Shown here: positions 8,690 through 17,192 of the stretch, in pieces
How the letters are laid out: each line of letters begins with the position of its first letter
Position numbering within the stretch: position 1 is the first letter of the stretch
Source: Cocleimonas flava
GTDB lineage: Bacteria; Pseudomonadota; Gammaproteobacteria; Thiotrichales; Thiotrichaceae
DNA: 64,000 nt
NCBI RefSeq assembly: GCF_004339015.1
Contig: NZ_SMFQ01000004.1
Location: 124,001 to 188,000, forward strand
Direction of reading: 5' to 3'
Notes under the pieces: generated by a model
What the model was told of the DNA's origin: nothing
Databases searched by the model: none
The model's input: the letters and a program-made list of their open reading frames with translations, nothing else
Translations under genes and position numbers: made by a program

Positions 8690-8757
8690 TTTTCTCTCCT
8701 TGTTTGTTTACCTCAGTTGAAGAACGGATAAACTGTAACCTATATTTAGCTCGCAAC
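8690..8757 (-). promoter_or_regulatory. Shared leader of the six-His genes, copy 2
   Basis: Same ordered blocks (CAGTTTATCC, GGTAAACAA, CAAGGAGAGA) as at 7294-7362, again ending at the ATG. The central palindrome seen in copy 1 is not perfect here. Confidence 0.5.
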
Positions 8758-8944
8758 TAAAATCATAATAACACTCTCTTTAATAGGCTATTAATAAGAT
8801 AACTGAAGATAGTGAATGCCCAAAGATCAAATTGTGGGTGTCATAAATATTGCTGAAACATCAAAAAGAAAGACTAAATGCTGGTATCGAATCACTCTAA
8901 TAGTCGCACCAAAGGTGAGAGCAATATTTAACAAGTCATTGAAT

Positions 8945-8986
8945 AGGCAAAGGGATTATGCGTAAAGCTTAATCCCTTTGCCTTTT
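8945..8986. terminator. Hairpin terminator
   Basis: A perfect 14-bp stem (8945-8958 with 8970-8983) followed on the plus strand by TTTTATT. It touches the stop codon of the minus-strand gene at 8985, so it probably terminates that gene although its T-run is better on the plus strand. Confidence 0.7.
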
Positions 8987-9677
8987 ATTGATTCTCCTTA
9001 ATAAGTTTAGAGTTACTTGGTATTTTAAAAGCCAGTGGTTTTGAAAGTTTTTGTTCAAACCACATAGAATCATCTTCACCATTTTCACTACTATATAAAA
9101 TTTTATCCCCCTTTTTTTCTATAGCGTAATACTTGAATTCATCAGTATCAAATATAAAGCCTTTACTTATTGAGTATTCACTATCAGATAAAAACTGCGA
9201 ATGTGTATTGTTAGAGTGATTTACAATTATTCTTTTAAATTTTACTTGATTTCCAGTGTATTGAACTTCAACTTGAGTATCGGAATCATCTTTTTTATAT
9301 GGTACAGTTTCCCATATACCTTCCAATTTTGTTTGAGTCAGGTATGGTACTTTTCTGATAACAAATGATTCACTATCATTAACCAATTTAATGCTTTGCA
9401 GATCATTACTCAAAGTCCCAGTACTTCCATCTTCAGGAAACTCGGGAGCTATTATTTTAAAAGAATTTTCAGAAAGAATAGAATACTTTATCTTATCTCG
9501 TACTGTGTGATCAGAAATTCTATAAGAAATCATATGATTTTTATCAAACGTAATATATGACTCCATGTATGGACCTAACCAGTAGCTATCTTTTAAGTTG
9601 TTATACAAACCACTTTTATCAGCAATAGCAGTAACATTAAATAAGAGTAATACACAAAAAATAGTAGGAAATTTCAT
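8985..9677 (-). CDS. Secreted beta-rich protein of unknown function
   Basis: A 230-aa protein with a signal peptide (about 1-19, ending TAIA/DK). The mature part alternates hydrophobic and polar residues and looks like two similar beta-sheet halves (about 30-110 and 115-205), each starting with a W-containing segment (SYWLGPY, GIWETVPY), which is reminiscent of lipocalin-like domains. No catalytic motif or known family was recognised. GGAAAA precedes the ATG. Confidence 0.6.
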   Translation of the reverse strand: MKFPTIFCVLLLFNVTAIADKSGLYNNLKDSYWLGPYMESYITFDKNHMISYRISDHTVRDKIKYSILSENSFKIIAPEFPEDGSTGTLSNDLQSIKLVNDSESFVIRKVPYLTQTKLEGIWETVPYKKDDSDTQVEVQYTGNQVKFKRIIVNHSNNTHSQFLSDSEYSISKGFIFDTDEFKYYAIEKKGDKILYSSENGEDDSMWFEQKLSKPLAFKIPSNSKLIKENQ

Positions 9678-9833
9678 GTTTTCCTTTTTCGTTTAATTAG
9701 TAAATCCGTCTCCGTGTTCAGTGAGTCGTTGATAGGTACAATTAAATTTTCGAACATTCTACTGGCCGAGTTATTAATAATAAGTCTCACAAATAGCAAG
9801 ACATTGACACCATAATATATTAATAATGACCTT

Positions 9834-10193
9834 GTGAAAAAATATCTAAATACACAATATGCTGTTGTTGGCGAGAGTCATACGTCAATTATCGAGTATA
9901 TCGAAGCTCTAATTGATAAGAAACTTGAAACAAGTGACGATCTAAATAAAGGATTAATTTGGCGTCTAAATCTAGAAAATCCAGAGTTGCACGTTGAACT
10001 TAGTTCAAATATAGACCCAAGTATTAACCTTAAGGATGCGCCAGAAGAATACTACTACGTTGATTATAAATATAGAGACTGTAAGCTTCTACTCAATATA
10101 AGTGGACACTTTAAAACAGTCGAAATGCTTAATACTAATTTAGATAAAAAACCTAATTTTAGAATCGTTTCTCAGGAAAATTATTCCAAGTAA
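9834..10193 (+). CDS. Hypothetical protein, 119 aa
   Basis: Probable cytoplasmic protein starting at GTG; no signal peptide or membrane segment. Composition (acidic, Asn/Tyr-rich, VVGESHTSIIEYIEALIDKK near the start) is that of a real small alpha/beta protein, and codon use matches neighbouring genes. No family recognised. The ribosome binding site is poor, so the start is uncertain. Confidence 0.5.
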   Translation: MKKYLNTQYAVVGESHTSIIEYIEALIDKKLETSDDLNKGLIWRLNLENPELHVELSSNIDPSINLKDAPEEYYYVDYKYRDCKLLLNISGHFKTVEMLNTNLDKKPNFRIVSQENYSK

Positions 10194-10266
10194 AATATAA
10201 CTAGGTGGTTAAATATACGTGTACTTACCCTGCAAAGGTGAATATAAATATTGGAGTTTGTAACAT

Positions 10267-11100
10267 ATGCAGCAGTTAATACTAATATTTATGGCGTTCT
10301 TCTTAAGTTTCTCTATTCAAGCTGAAAGCAATAAATCAGAAACTAGTAATGAATTCTCATTTCTAGAGATGCAGAGATCACAAAAAGCACTACACAAGCT
10401 AAGGGTATTGGTTTGTAATGCCGCTTATAATAATGATTTTAAAACATTCATTCGGCATATAAATAAAATAGGTATTGAACTATCTAATGCAAATATTTAT
10501 AAAGTTGCAACATGTAGAAAAGGTAACTTAATTCTACATAATACACTTCAGAACAAATCAGCCCTATTCGTAAGAGACTTTGTCCTGACCTTCTATAAAA
10601 AATTTGGTAAAGAAGAATTAATTAAAATCATCAATATGCCTGGTGGAGCTAATGGCTTAAATGTTCTCGAAGAAGCAATCCAGCGTAACAGCTGCAGAAA
10701 TATACCTGACTCCGATCTAAGTAGAATTATTAAATACCTTCAAATAGCTGGTGGCAAAACAAGATCTAATTTTACTATTGCAAAACTCGATTGTGAATCT
10801 TATGGCAGGACTGTTAACGAGATGGTTGATGAGATACCTTGTGAAAACCCTGTTGATATATTCAATTCTGAAAAAAGGGAGATTGCTAAGGGCTATCTCA
10901 TTAGTTTTACAAAAAATACAGATGTTGATCTTCTGTCACAGGAGTATCTAAAGAAGTATCAAGACCTGAAAATTCATACAATAATAAACTCAGATTTAAA
11001 AATAATTCGTGCTGAGTCTGGTGATATCACACTTCAAAAAATACAGTGTGAATCAAAGGTTACTTCAATTGAAAATAACCTTCCACTTACGATTAATTAG
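10267..11100 (+). CDS. Secreted protein of unknown function, possibly ankyrin-like
   Basis: A 277-aa protein with a signal peptide (1-19, SIQA/ES). Residues 45-165 are helical, with segments such as NLILHNTLQNKSALFVRDFV and GLNVLEEAIQRNSC that resemble the second helix of ankyrin repeats, but no full repeat is convincing. The C-terminal part (about 195-270) is beta-rich. Five cysteines are spread through the chain, compatible with periplasmic disulphides. GGAG occurs twelve bases before the ATG. Confidence 0.6.
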   Translation: MQQLILIFMAFFLSFSIQAESNKSETSNEFSFLEMQRSQKALHKLRVLVCNAAYNNDFKTFIRHINKIGIELSNANIYKVATCRKGNLILHNTLQNKSALFVRDFVLTFYKKFGKEELIKIINMPGGANGLNVLEEAIQRNSCRNIPDSDLSRIIKYLQIAGGKTRSNFTIAKLDCESYGRTVNEMVDEIPCENPVDIFNSEKREIAKGYLISFTKNTDVDLLSQEYLKKYQDLKIHTIINSDLKIIRAESGDITLQKIQCESKVTSIENNLPLTIN

Positions 11101-11509
11101 TAGATAACAAGTAATTACTTAGACTAATGATATTGGGTTAAATAATAAATTAGGACATTTAACTTTTAATTCTACAAATACAGCCGATAACTCATTTCTG
11201 TATTATTGATCATTAAAGTATAATTTTTTAATTATTTTGACACCCCACTTTTTGATGGTCGTAAATTTCTTTTAGTTAAAAATGAGCATGAGGGTCTCAA
11301 ACATAAAAAAGCCTCATTATATTACGAGGCTTTTTAGTACGAAAGATTGGATGTCCTATTTATTGTGGGTCTTAATAATAGTAATGAATCAAATTAGAAA
11401 GGTTTCCTTATTTTTGATACCCATTATACAAAAGTTAAACTCTGTGTTAATTTAGCCATGAACTAAAAAAAGACTCTATATCGTCTCACACTTACAACTG
11501 GAGGCTCTA
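11101..11509. other. Intergenic region with repeat copy 2
   Basis: 409 bp without a gene. Apart from the repeat with terminator hairpin at 11269-11360, I see only AT-rich spacer, presumably carrying the promoter of the gene at 11510. Confidence 0.5.
11269..11360 (+). repeat. Intergenic repeat with terminator hairpin, copy 2
   Basis: Partner of 5929-6045. The hairpin is perfect here (AAAAAGCCTC 11306-11315 with GAGGCTTTTT 11326-11335) and is followed by ACGAAAGATTGGATGTCCTAT. Confidence 0.7.
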
Positions 11510-12001
11510 ATGAAATACATCTTCTTACTTACTTTCATCCTAATGAACGCTCCAGCTTTTGCTAATTACACTCCAGAGTTTAAAAAAGCTTGTGAAGGCG
11601 TTGACCATTCGTCCAAGAAAGAAGGCTTTGCTGATGCTATCAGAACTTCATTTCTTGAGATTTCATGGAATGACGATCTCTTAAACAAAATCACATGCAT
11701 TGAGTTTGGTGTTGTCGAAAACATTTCTGATCAAGATTTGAAAACTTTAGAGATTCAAATTAAAGAATCTTACTTAAAAGATCTTCAAAAAGTTAAAAAG
11801 GAGGAAAGTGAGTGGCAATCATTCCTTGATTCGGCTACTTATAAGCTAGACACTCTAAAGCTTAAATCTAACGTCGACAAAACGTCTGAGGAGTATGAAC
11901 TTGCTGAAATGGACGTTCAATACCATAAAGATAAAGTCAGCCGCATGGCTGACGAATATGAGCATATAGAAAATGTATATAGCATTCTTGATTATTTTTA
12001 A
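11510..12001 (+). CDS. Small secreted coiled-coil protein
   Basis: A 163-aa protein with a signal peptide (1-18, PAFA/NY). Two cysteines (about residues 27 and 63) could pair. From about residue 85 to 160 it is a charged helix rich in Lys, Glu and Asp with regular hydrophobic spacing, probably coiled coil. GGAGG seven bases before the ATG gives a strong start. No family recognised. Confidence 0.65.
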   Translation: MKYIFLLTFILMNAPAFANYTPEFKKACEGVDHSSKKEGFADAIRTSFLEISWNDDLLNKITCIEFGVVENISDQDLKTLEIQIKESYLKDLQKVKKEESEWQSFLDSATYKLDTLKLKSNVDKTSEEYELAEMDVQYHKDKVSRMADEYEHIENVYSILDYF

Positions 12002-12148
12002 TTCATACAGCAACTTTAAGTTAGACTTAATTTTGGATGTCCTATCTATTGTTTTATTGTTACAGGTAAAGAACAACAAACCCTCTTCATATCTGTTAGT
12101 AGGTTTTTAAACAAAGACCTAACCAGTAATAATTATTCGAAAGAATAG

Positions 12149-12439
12149 TTTAATAAAGCAGGATTAAACAATATTGATCTAAGTAATGCTCCAGTGATTG
12201 TTAATCCAAATGTTTGTATACAATCTGCGATTGACGGTCATGACCTGTTACTCGCAAATCCATTGTTACAAGATGAATGTGAACGTGGTGATTTAGTTGA
12301 ATTATTTAGTGATATTCAATTAGATGATTTAGGGTTCTATCTAATTTATAAAGAACTGAATTATCAAAGCTATATTTTACCTATATTTAATAAGCAAAAC
12401 TGCCTAAAAGTGGGGGGGTGTCTTTTAAAACTCAATTAA
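12149..12439 (+). pseudogene. Remnant of a LysR-family regulator (substrate-binding C-terminus)
   Basis: The frame running from 12149 reads like the end of a GcvA-type LysR effector domain: FNKAGLNNIDLS, then IQSAIDGHDLLLANPLL, then RGDLVELFSDIQ and LGFYLIYKE, corresponding to the usual aiqaAldGqGvaLar, aGrLv.pF and YyLvy blocks. There is a stop directly upstream, no helix-turn-helix half, and no start signal. The 3' end runs into a copy of the dispersed repeat (12396-12422). I infer a decayed regulator gene. Confidence 0.65.
12396..12422 (-). repeat. Short C6-TACTT dispersed element (reverse)
   Basis: On the minus strand: GACACCCCCCCACTTTTAGGCAGTTTT. It overlaps the end of the LysR remnant, so it may have been inserted there or may mark the break-point. 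Confidence 0.75.
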
Positions 12440-12508
12440 ACTCACCTTTCCAATCCTCACCTAACTAATCACCCAACTTTCCCCTTTTTACCCCACCTCA
12501 TTTCAAGC

Positions 12509-12514
12509 TATAAT
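12509..12514 (+). promoter_or_regulatory. Probable -10 box of valS
   Basis: TATAAT lies 45 bases before the valS ATG, with a T-rich hexamer (TTTTTA, 12485-12490) 18 bases upstream as a weak -35. Confidence 0.5.
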
Positions 12515-12558
12515 CCCGCCCCACGAACATAAACACAAAACGCGGATAGCTACACATA

Positions 12559-15351
12559 ATGGATAAGACCTACACACCTTCAGACATCGAACAAGATTGG
12601 TATCAACATTGGGAATCTAATGGCTATTTTAAGCCTTCGGAAGATCCTGATGCTGAGCCTTATTGCATTATGATTCCGCCGCCGAATGTCACGGGCACCT
12701 TGCACATGGGTCATGCTTTCCAGGATACGATTATGGATGCGCTGATTCGTTATCACCGTATGTTGGGTCATAATACCTTATGGCAACCGGGTACTGACCA
12801 TGCGGGTATTGCGACGCAGATGGTGGTTGAGCGTCAGCTTAATGCAGAAGGCAAAGACCGTCATGATTTAGGTCGTGAAAAATTCCTTGAGCGCGTTTGG
12901 GAATGGAAGGAAGAGTCTGGCGGACAGATTACGCAACAGTTACGTCGTTTAGGCGCTTCACCTGATTGGACTAAAGAACGCTTCACCATGGATGAAGGCA
13001 TGTCGGATGCGGTGACCGAAGTATTCGAGCAGTTGTTTGATGAGGACTTAATTTACCGTGGTAAACGCCTGGTAAACTGGGACCCTGTTTTCCATACAGC
13101 ACTTTCTGATTTGGAAGTATTGAACGAGGAAGAGCAAGGCCACATGTGGCACTTCCGTTATCCTGTCGCGGATGACAATGGCAACGCGACGGATGATTAT
13201 TTAGTTGTTGCAACGACTCGACCTGAAACCATGTTAGGTGACTCGGGTGTTGCGGTACACCCTATGGATGAGCGTTTCTCGCATTTAGTGGGCAAGAATA
13301 TTTTATTGCCATTGGTTGATCGTTTAATTCCGATTGTGACTGATGAACATGCCGACCCTGAAAAAGGCACAGGTTGTGTAAAGATTACGCCAGCGCATGA
13401 CTTTAATGACTATGAAGTTGGCCAGCGTAATAACTTAGAGATGATCAATATCTTCACCATTGATGCGGCTATCAACAATAACGCCCCTGAAAAATATCGT
13501 GGTATGGATCGTTATGATGCGCGTAAAGCTATCGTTGCTGATCTTGATGCTTTGGGTTTACTCGATGAAGTTAAAGACCATACCTTACAGGTACCACGCG
13601 GAGATCGTTCGGGCGCGGTGGTTGAGCCTTACCTGACAGATCAGTGGTATGTGGCGATTGAAGAGTTAGCTAAGCCTGCGATTGAAGCAGTCGATGATGG
13701 ACGCATCAAGTTTGTGCCGGATAACTACAAGAATATGTATTACAGCTGGATGAACGACATCAACGATTGGTGTATTTCACGTCAGTTATGGTGGGGTCAC
13801 AGAATTCCTGCCTGGTATGACGAGAACGATAAGATTTACGTGGGTAAATCAGAAGCGGCGGTTCGCGAGAAATACAGCCTTGCTGATGATATTGCGCTGC
13901 GTCAGGATGAAGATGTTTTAGATACGTGGTTCTCATCGGGCCTGTGGCCTTTCTCTACTATCGGCTGGCCTGAAAAAACACAAGACCTTGAGACTTTCTA
14001 CCCTGGAAATGTGTTGGTAACCGGTTTCGATATCATCTTCTTCTGGGTTGCTCGAATGATTATGTTCGGCATGAAGTTTATGGACGGCGAAGTGCCGTTT
14101 AAAGAAGTGTATATCCACGGTTTGGTACGTGATGGCGAAGGCCAGAAAATGTCGAAATCAAAAGGAAATGTGATTGATCCTCTGGACGTTATCGACGGTA
14201 TCTCTCTGGAAGATTTACTGGAGAAACGTACTGGCAATATGATGCAGCCACACCTTGCAGAAAAGATTAGCAAGGCGACTAAAAAGCAATTCCCAGACGG
14301 GATTCCGGCATACGGAACGGATGCTTTGAGATTTACCTTTGCCACACAGGCGTCTACAGGTCGCGATGTGCGTTTCGATTTACAACGTATTGAAGGCAAT
14401 CGTAATTTCTGTAATAAGATTTGGAATGCGGCGCGTTATGTGTTGATGCAGACTGAAGATAAAGATGTTGGCCTCAATGCTGATGACGCTATTGAATTAT
14501 CATTGGCTGATCGCTGGATTCTTTCTCAATTACAGAAGACTACCGCAGAAGTCTCCGAACATTTTGAAAAATACCGTTTCGATTTAGCATCAAAAGCGCT
14601 CTATGAATTCACCTGGGGTGAATATTGTGATTGGTATTTAGAGCTTTCTAAACCGGTTTTGTTTAACGACGATGGCAGTGAAGCATCTAAGCGTGGAACA
14701 CGTCGTACCTTGGTTCGTGTATTCGATACTTTATTGAAGTTGCTACACCCAATCATGCCGTTTATTACCGAAGAGATCTGGCAGACGATTAAGCCGCTTG
14801 TGGGTAATAGCAACGATACAATCATGCTAGAACCTTATCCGGTTGTAGATGAAAGCCAGATTGATCAAACTGCCAGCGATGACTTAGAGTGGGTGAAAAC
14901 ATTCATTATCGGTATTCGTAAAATCCGTTCTGAAATGGATATTCCACCGAGCAAGCCTCTACCTATTTTGTTACAAAACTGGACTGAGACCGATAAAACG
15001 CGTTTCGAGACCAATTCAATTTTCATTAACTCATTAGCAAAAATAGAGTCTGCGCAATGGTTAACAGACGGTGATGATGCACCTGAATCTGCCACAGCTT
15101 TATGTGGCGATATGCAGATTCTGATTCCATTGGCTGGTCTGATTGATAAAGATGCGGAAATTGCGCGCTTAACGAAGGAAATCGAAAAGGTACAAAAGAA
15201 TCTTGCCGGTGTTGAAGGGCGTTTGAAGAACCCAAGCTTTACCGATAAAGCCCCTGAAGCCGTGGTTAATCAAGTGCGTCAACAAGCTGAAGAGCAAAGT
15301 GCTGCGTTAACGCAGTTGCAACAGCAATTAGAAAAGATCAAAGCTATGTAA
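12559..15351 (+). CDS. valS: Valine--tRNA ligase
   Basis: A 930-aa class I aminoacyl-tRNA synthetase that charges tRNA-Val in the cytoplasm. The HIGH motif appears as HMGH at residues 49-52 (GTLHMGHAF) and KMSKS at 530-534. Between them lies the editing (CP1) domain with [10 protein letters not shown]; the C-terminal part has the anticodon-binding domain and a final valyl-type coiled-coil arm (about 865-930, [15 protein letters not shown]). Length is close to the E. coli enzyme (951 aa). It is transcribed alone, with a strong hairpin after the stop. Confidence 0.98.
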   Translation: MDKTYTPSDIEQDWYQHWESNGYFKPSEDPDAEPYCIMIPPPNVTGTLHMGHAFQDTIMDALIRYHRMLGHNTLWQPGTDHAGIATQMVVERQLNAEGKDRHDLGREKFLERVWEWKEESGGQITQQLRRLGASPDWTKERFTMDEGMSDAVTEVFEQLFDEDLIYRGKRLVNWDPVFHTALSDLEVLNEEEQGHMWHFRYPVADDNGNATDDYLVVATTRPETMLGDSGVAVHPMDERFSHLVGKNILLPLVDRLIPIVTDEHADPEKGTGCVKITPAHDFNDYEVGQRNNLEMINIFTIDAAINNNAPEKYRGMDRYDARKAIVADLDALGLLDEVKDHTLQVPRGDRSGAVVEPYLTDQWYVAIEELAKPAIEAVDDGRIKFVPDNYKNMYYSWMNDINDWCISRQLWWGHRIPAWYDENDKIYVGKSEAAVREKYSLADDIALRQDEDVLDTWFSSGLWPFSTIGWPEKTQDLETFYPGNVLVTGFDIIFFWVARMIMFGMKFMDGEVPFKEVYIHGLVRDGEGQKMSKSKGNVIDPLDVIDGISLEDLLEKRTGNMMQPHLAEKISKATKKQFPDGIPAYGTDALRFTFATQASTGRDVRFDLQRIEGNRNFCNKIWNAARYVLMQTEDKDVGLNADDAIELSLADRWILSQLQKTTAEVSEHFEKYRFDLASKALYEFTWGEYCDWYLELSKPVLFNDDGSEASKRGTRRTLVRVFDTLLKLLHPIMPFITEEIWQTIKPLVGNSNDTIMLEPYPVVDESQIDQTASDDLEWVKTFIIGIRKIRSEMDIPPSKPLPILLQNWTETDKTRFETNSIFINSLAKIESAQWLTDGDDAPESATALCGDMQILIPLAGLIDKDAEIARLTKEIEKVQKNLAGVEGRLKNPSFTDKAPEAVVNQVRQQAEEQSAALTQLQQQLEKIKAM

Positions 15352-15361
15352 TAGCTGGTTT

Positions 15362-15399
15362 GGTGCCATTATGATTAACGTGTTAATCATAATGGCACC
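15362..15399 (+). terminator. valS terminator hairpin fused to a dispersed element
   Basis: A perfect 17-bp stem (15362-15378 with 15383-15399) with loop CGTG, ten bases after the valS stop. The right arm runs directly into a short repeat copy, whose T-run at 15417-15423 would then serve as the tail. Confidence 0.85.
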
Positions 15400-15423
15400 C
15401 CCCTACTTTAAGCGTGTTTTTTT
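15395..15423 (+). repeat. Short C6-TACTT dispersed element
   Basis: GCACCCCCCTACTTTAAGCG followed by seven or more T. Its first five bases are part of the valS terminator stem. Confidence 0.85.
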
Positions 15424-15513
15424 GTTTAGCTTTCTGTTCCGCTCTCTATTTAGCTACTTGTGAATAGCATTCACTAACGAAAGTGAATACATACATAAAC
15501 AAATAGGTCCCGT

Positions 15514-16155
15514 ATGAACATTAACGATTACTTATTCATTGTTCCGATTATTCTCGCTAATTTGCTGGGCGTTATGAGCCCTGGTCCCAGCTTTATATTC
15601 ATCGCACAACGGACTTTAACCACCTCTCGTAAGCATGGTCTTATTAGCGCTTTAGGACTTGGAACCGGTGCAGCTATATTTGCGATACTTTCTTGCTTAG
15701 GTTTATTTGTGATACTAGAAGCGGCTCCTTTTTTATATGGTGCGCTTAAAGTTTTAGGTGGTTTGTATTTATTGTTTTTGGCTTATCGAATCTGGAATTC
15801 TTCGAAGGGTGATGACAGCGGTGAAAGTGGCTTAATTGACAATGGTAGGGATAAAGATATATCCATTAGTGCCTCTTATTTTCTTGGTTTAATGACTCAG
15901 CTGAGCAATCCGAAAACAGCGATTGTGATTGGTAGTATCATCATGGCTTTTTTACCTACTGAAACACCACCCTACACTTTTATCATCATTACCGTTCTGA
16001 TGTTTCTTAGTGACTGGGCCTGGTACAGTATTGTAGTGGTGGCGCTTTCAACAAAAAGTGCTCAGAAGGCCTATAACCGCTTCAAAAAATCCATCAATAG
16101 AGTCGCTAGTGGCTTATTGGCTTTTATGGGAGCCAAATTAGCGTTTAATTTATAG
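15514..16155 (+). CDS. LysE/RhtB family amino-acid exporter
   Basis: A 213-aa inner-membrane protein with about six hydrophobic helices. The N-terminal GVMSPGPSFIFIAQRTL segment is the signature of the LysE/RhtB superfamily, and the LGLMTQLSNPKTAI block in the middle is also typical. Members export amino acids such as threonine, homoserine, leucine or lysine; the substrate here cannot be told. Single gene, not linked to a LysR regulator, although a decayed LysR gene lies just upstream of valS. Confidence 0.9.
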   Translation: MNINDYLFIVPIILANLLGVMSPGPSFIFIAQRTLTTSRKHGLISALGLGTGAAIFAILSCLGLFVILEAAPFLYGALKVLGGLYLLFLAYRIWNSSKGDDSGESGLIDNGRDKDISISASYFLGLMTQLSNPKTAIVIGSIIMAFLPTETPPYTFIIITVLMFLSDWAWYSIVVVALSTKSAQKAYNRFKKSINRVASGLLAFMGAKLAFNL

Positions 16156-16236
16156 AATACTCATTAGTCATTTAATAAACCGCTTTTTCATAGTAGATAT
16201 TGACGATGGTTTTTCAGATAGGCAGAATAGAATCAT

Positions 16237-16278
16237 GGGGTTGCGAACACCCCGTGAGGCGACAGCCCAAGTTTCGCA
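16237..16278 (+). promoter_or_regulatory. Possible pseudoknot leader upstream of the chromate genes
   Basis: GGGGT (16237-16241) pairs with ACCCC (16249-16253). The loop bases TGCGAA (16242-16247) can pair with TTCGCA (16273-16278), which would make an H-type pseudoknot with a 19-base third loop. It sits 75 bases before the rhodanese-ChrB start, in the expected place for a cis-regulatory RNA. Published structured RNAs called chrB motifs exist upstream of such genes, but I cannot say that this is one of them. Confidence 0.35.
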
Positions 16279-16353
16279 TCCAAAAATCTAACTAAACTTA
16301 ACTAAGCGATGTTCCCTCTAAGAGAAACAGCTTAACTAGAAAAAGGATGTGTA

Positions 16354-17190
16354 ATGCCCTCACCGACAGAAATTACTGTAGCTCAACTTTCACGCATAAT
16401 CGGTACACCCGATTCCCCGACAATCATTGATGTACGCATTGATGAAGACTTTGATGCAGACCCACAATTACTACCCACGGCTAAACGTTGGCCCTTTGAT
16501 GATATCGCTTCTCTTGCCGAATCACTTAAAGGCAAACGCGTTGTGGTCTATTGCCAAAAAGGCAAGAAAATCAGCCAGGGTGTAAAAGCCATTTTGCGCG
16601 AAATGGGCATCTCAGCCGAAAGCCTTGAAGGCGGTCATTTTGCATGGAGAGACGCAGGAAAACCTTTAATCCCCTTTAACAAAATACCTCTGCATAATTC
16701 TCATGGGCGTTCTGTTTGGGTCACTAAACAACGACCTAAAATTGACCGTATTGCCTGCCCCTGGTTGATTCGCCGATTCATTGATCCTGAGGCGCAATTC
16801 CTATTCGTTGCACCCTCGGAAGTATTAGCCGTCGCAGAAAAATTCAACGCAGAACCGTTTGATGTTGAAGATGTTTTCTGGACTCATCGTGGCGATCTTT
16901 GTACCTTCGATATCATGGTAGAAGAATTCGATTTAAAAACCAAAGCGCTCGATCATTTAGCCACAATCGTCCGTGGCGCAGACACCAATCAACACCAGCT
17001 TGCACCAGAATCAGCCGGTTTACTTGCGACATCTTTGGGATTATCGAGAATGTATCGCGATGATAACGCACAACTTGATGCGGGCATGTTGATTTACGAT
17101 GCATTTTATCGCTGGGCGCGTGATGCAACGAATGAAAATCATGACTGGCCACAAGCAACTACTGGCCAGAAACCTGCAAAGGGGAAATAG
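16354..17190 (+). CDS. chrB: Rhodanese-ChrB fusion, chromate resistance protein
   Basis: A 278-aa protein. Residues 8-108 form a rhodanese domain with cysteine C67 in the active-site loop (VVVYCQKGKK), although the loop lacks the canonical CR pattern. Residues about 118-262 are the ChrB domain (IDRIACPWLIRRFID, FDIMVEEF, DAGMLIYDAFYRWARD). ChrB proteins act in chromate resistance, as regulator or accessory reductase depending on the lineage. AAAAGG precedes the ATG, and chrA begins two bases after the stop, so the two are one operon. Confidence 0.9.
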   Translation: MPSPTEITVAQLSRIIGTPDSPTIIDVRIDEDFDADPQLLPTAKRWPFDDIASLAESLKGKRVVVYCQKGKKISQGVKAILREMGISAESLEGGHFAWRDAGKPLIPFNKIPLHNSHGRSVWVTKQRPKIDRIACPWLIRRFIDPEAQFLFVAPSEVLAVAEKFNAEPFDVEDVFWTHRGDLCTFDIMVEEFDLKTKALDHLATIVRGADTNQHQLAPESAGLLATSLGLSRMYRDDNAQLDAGMLIYDAFYRWARDATNENHDWPQATTGQKPAKGK

Positions 17191-17192
17191 TC

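Noticed and set aside
13998-14399. 133-codon open frame antisense to valS
   Set aside because: Shadow of a highly constrained gene; no start signal or domain.
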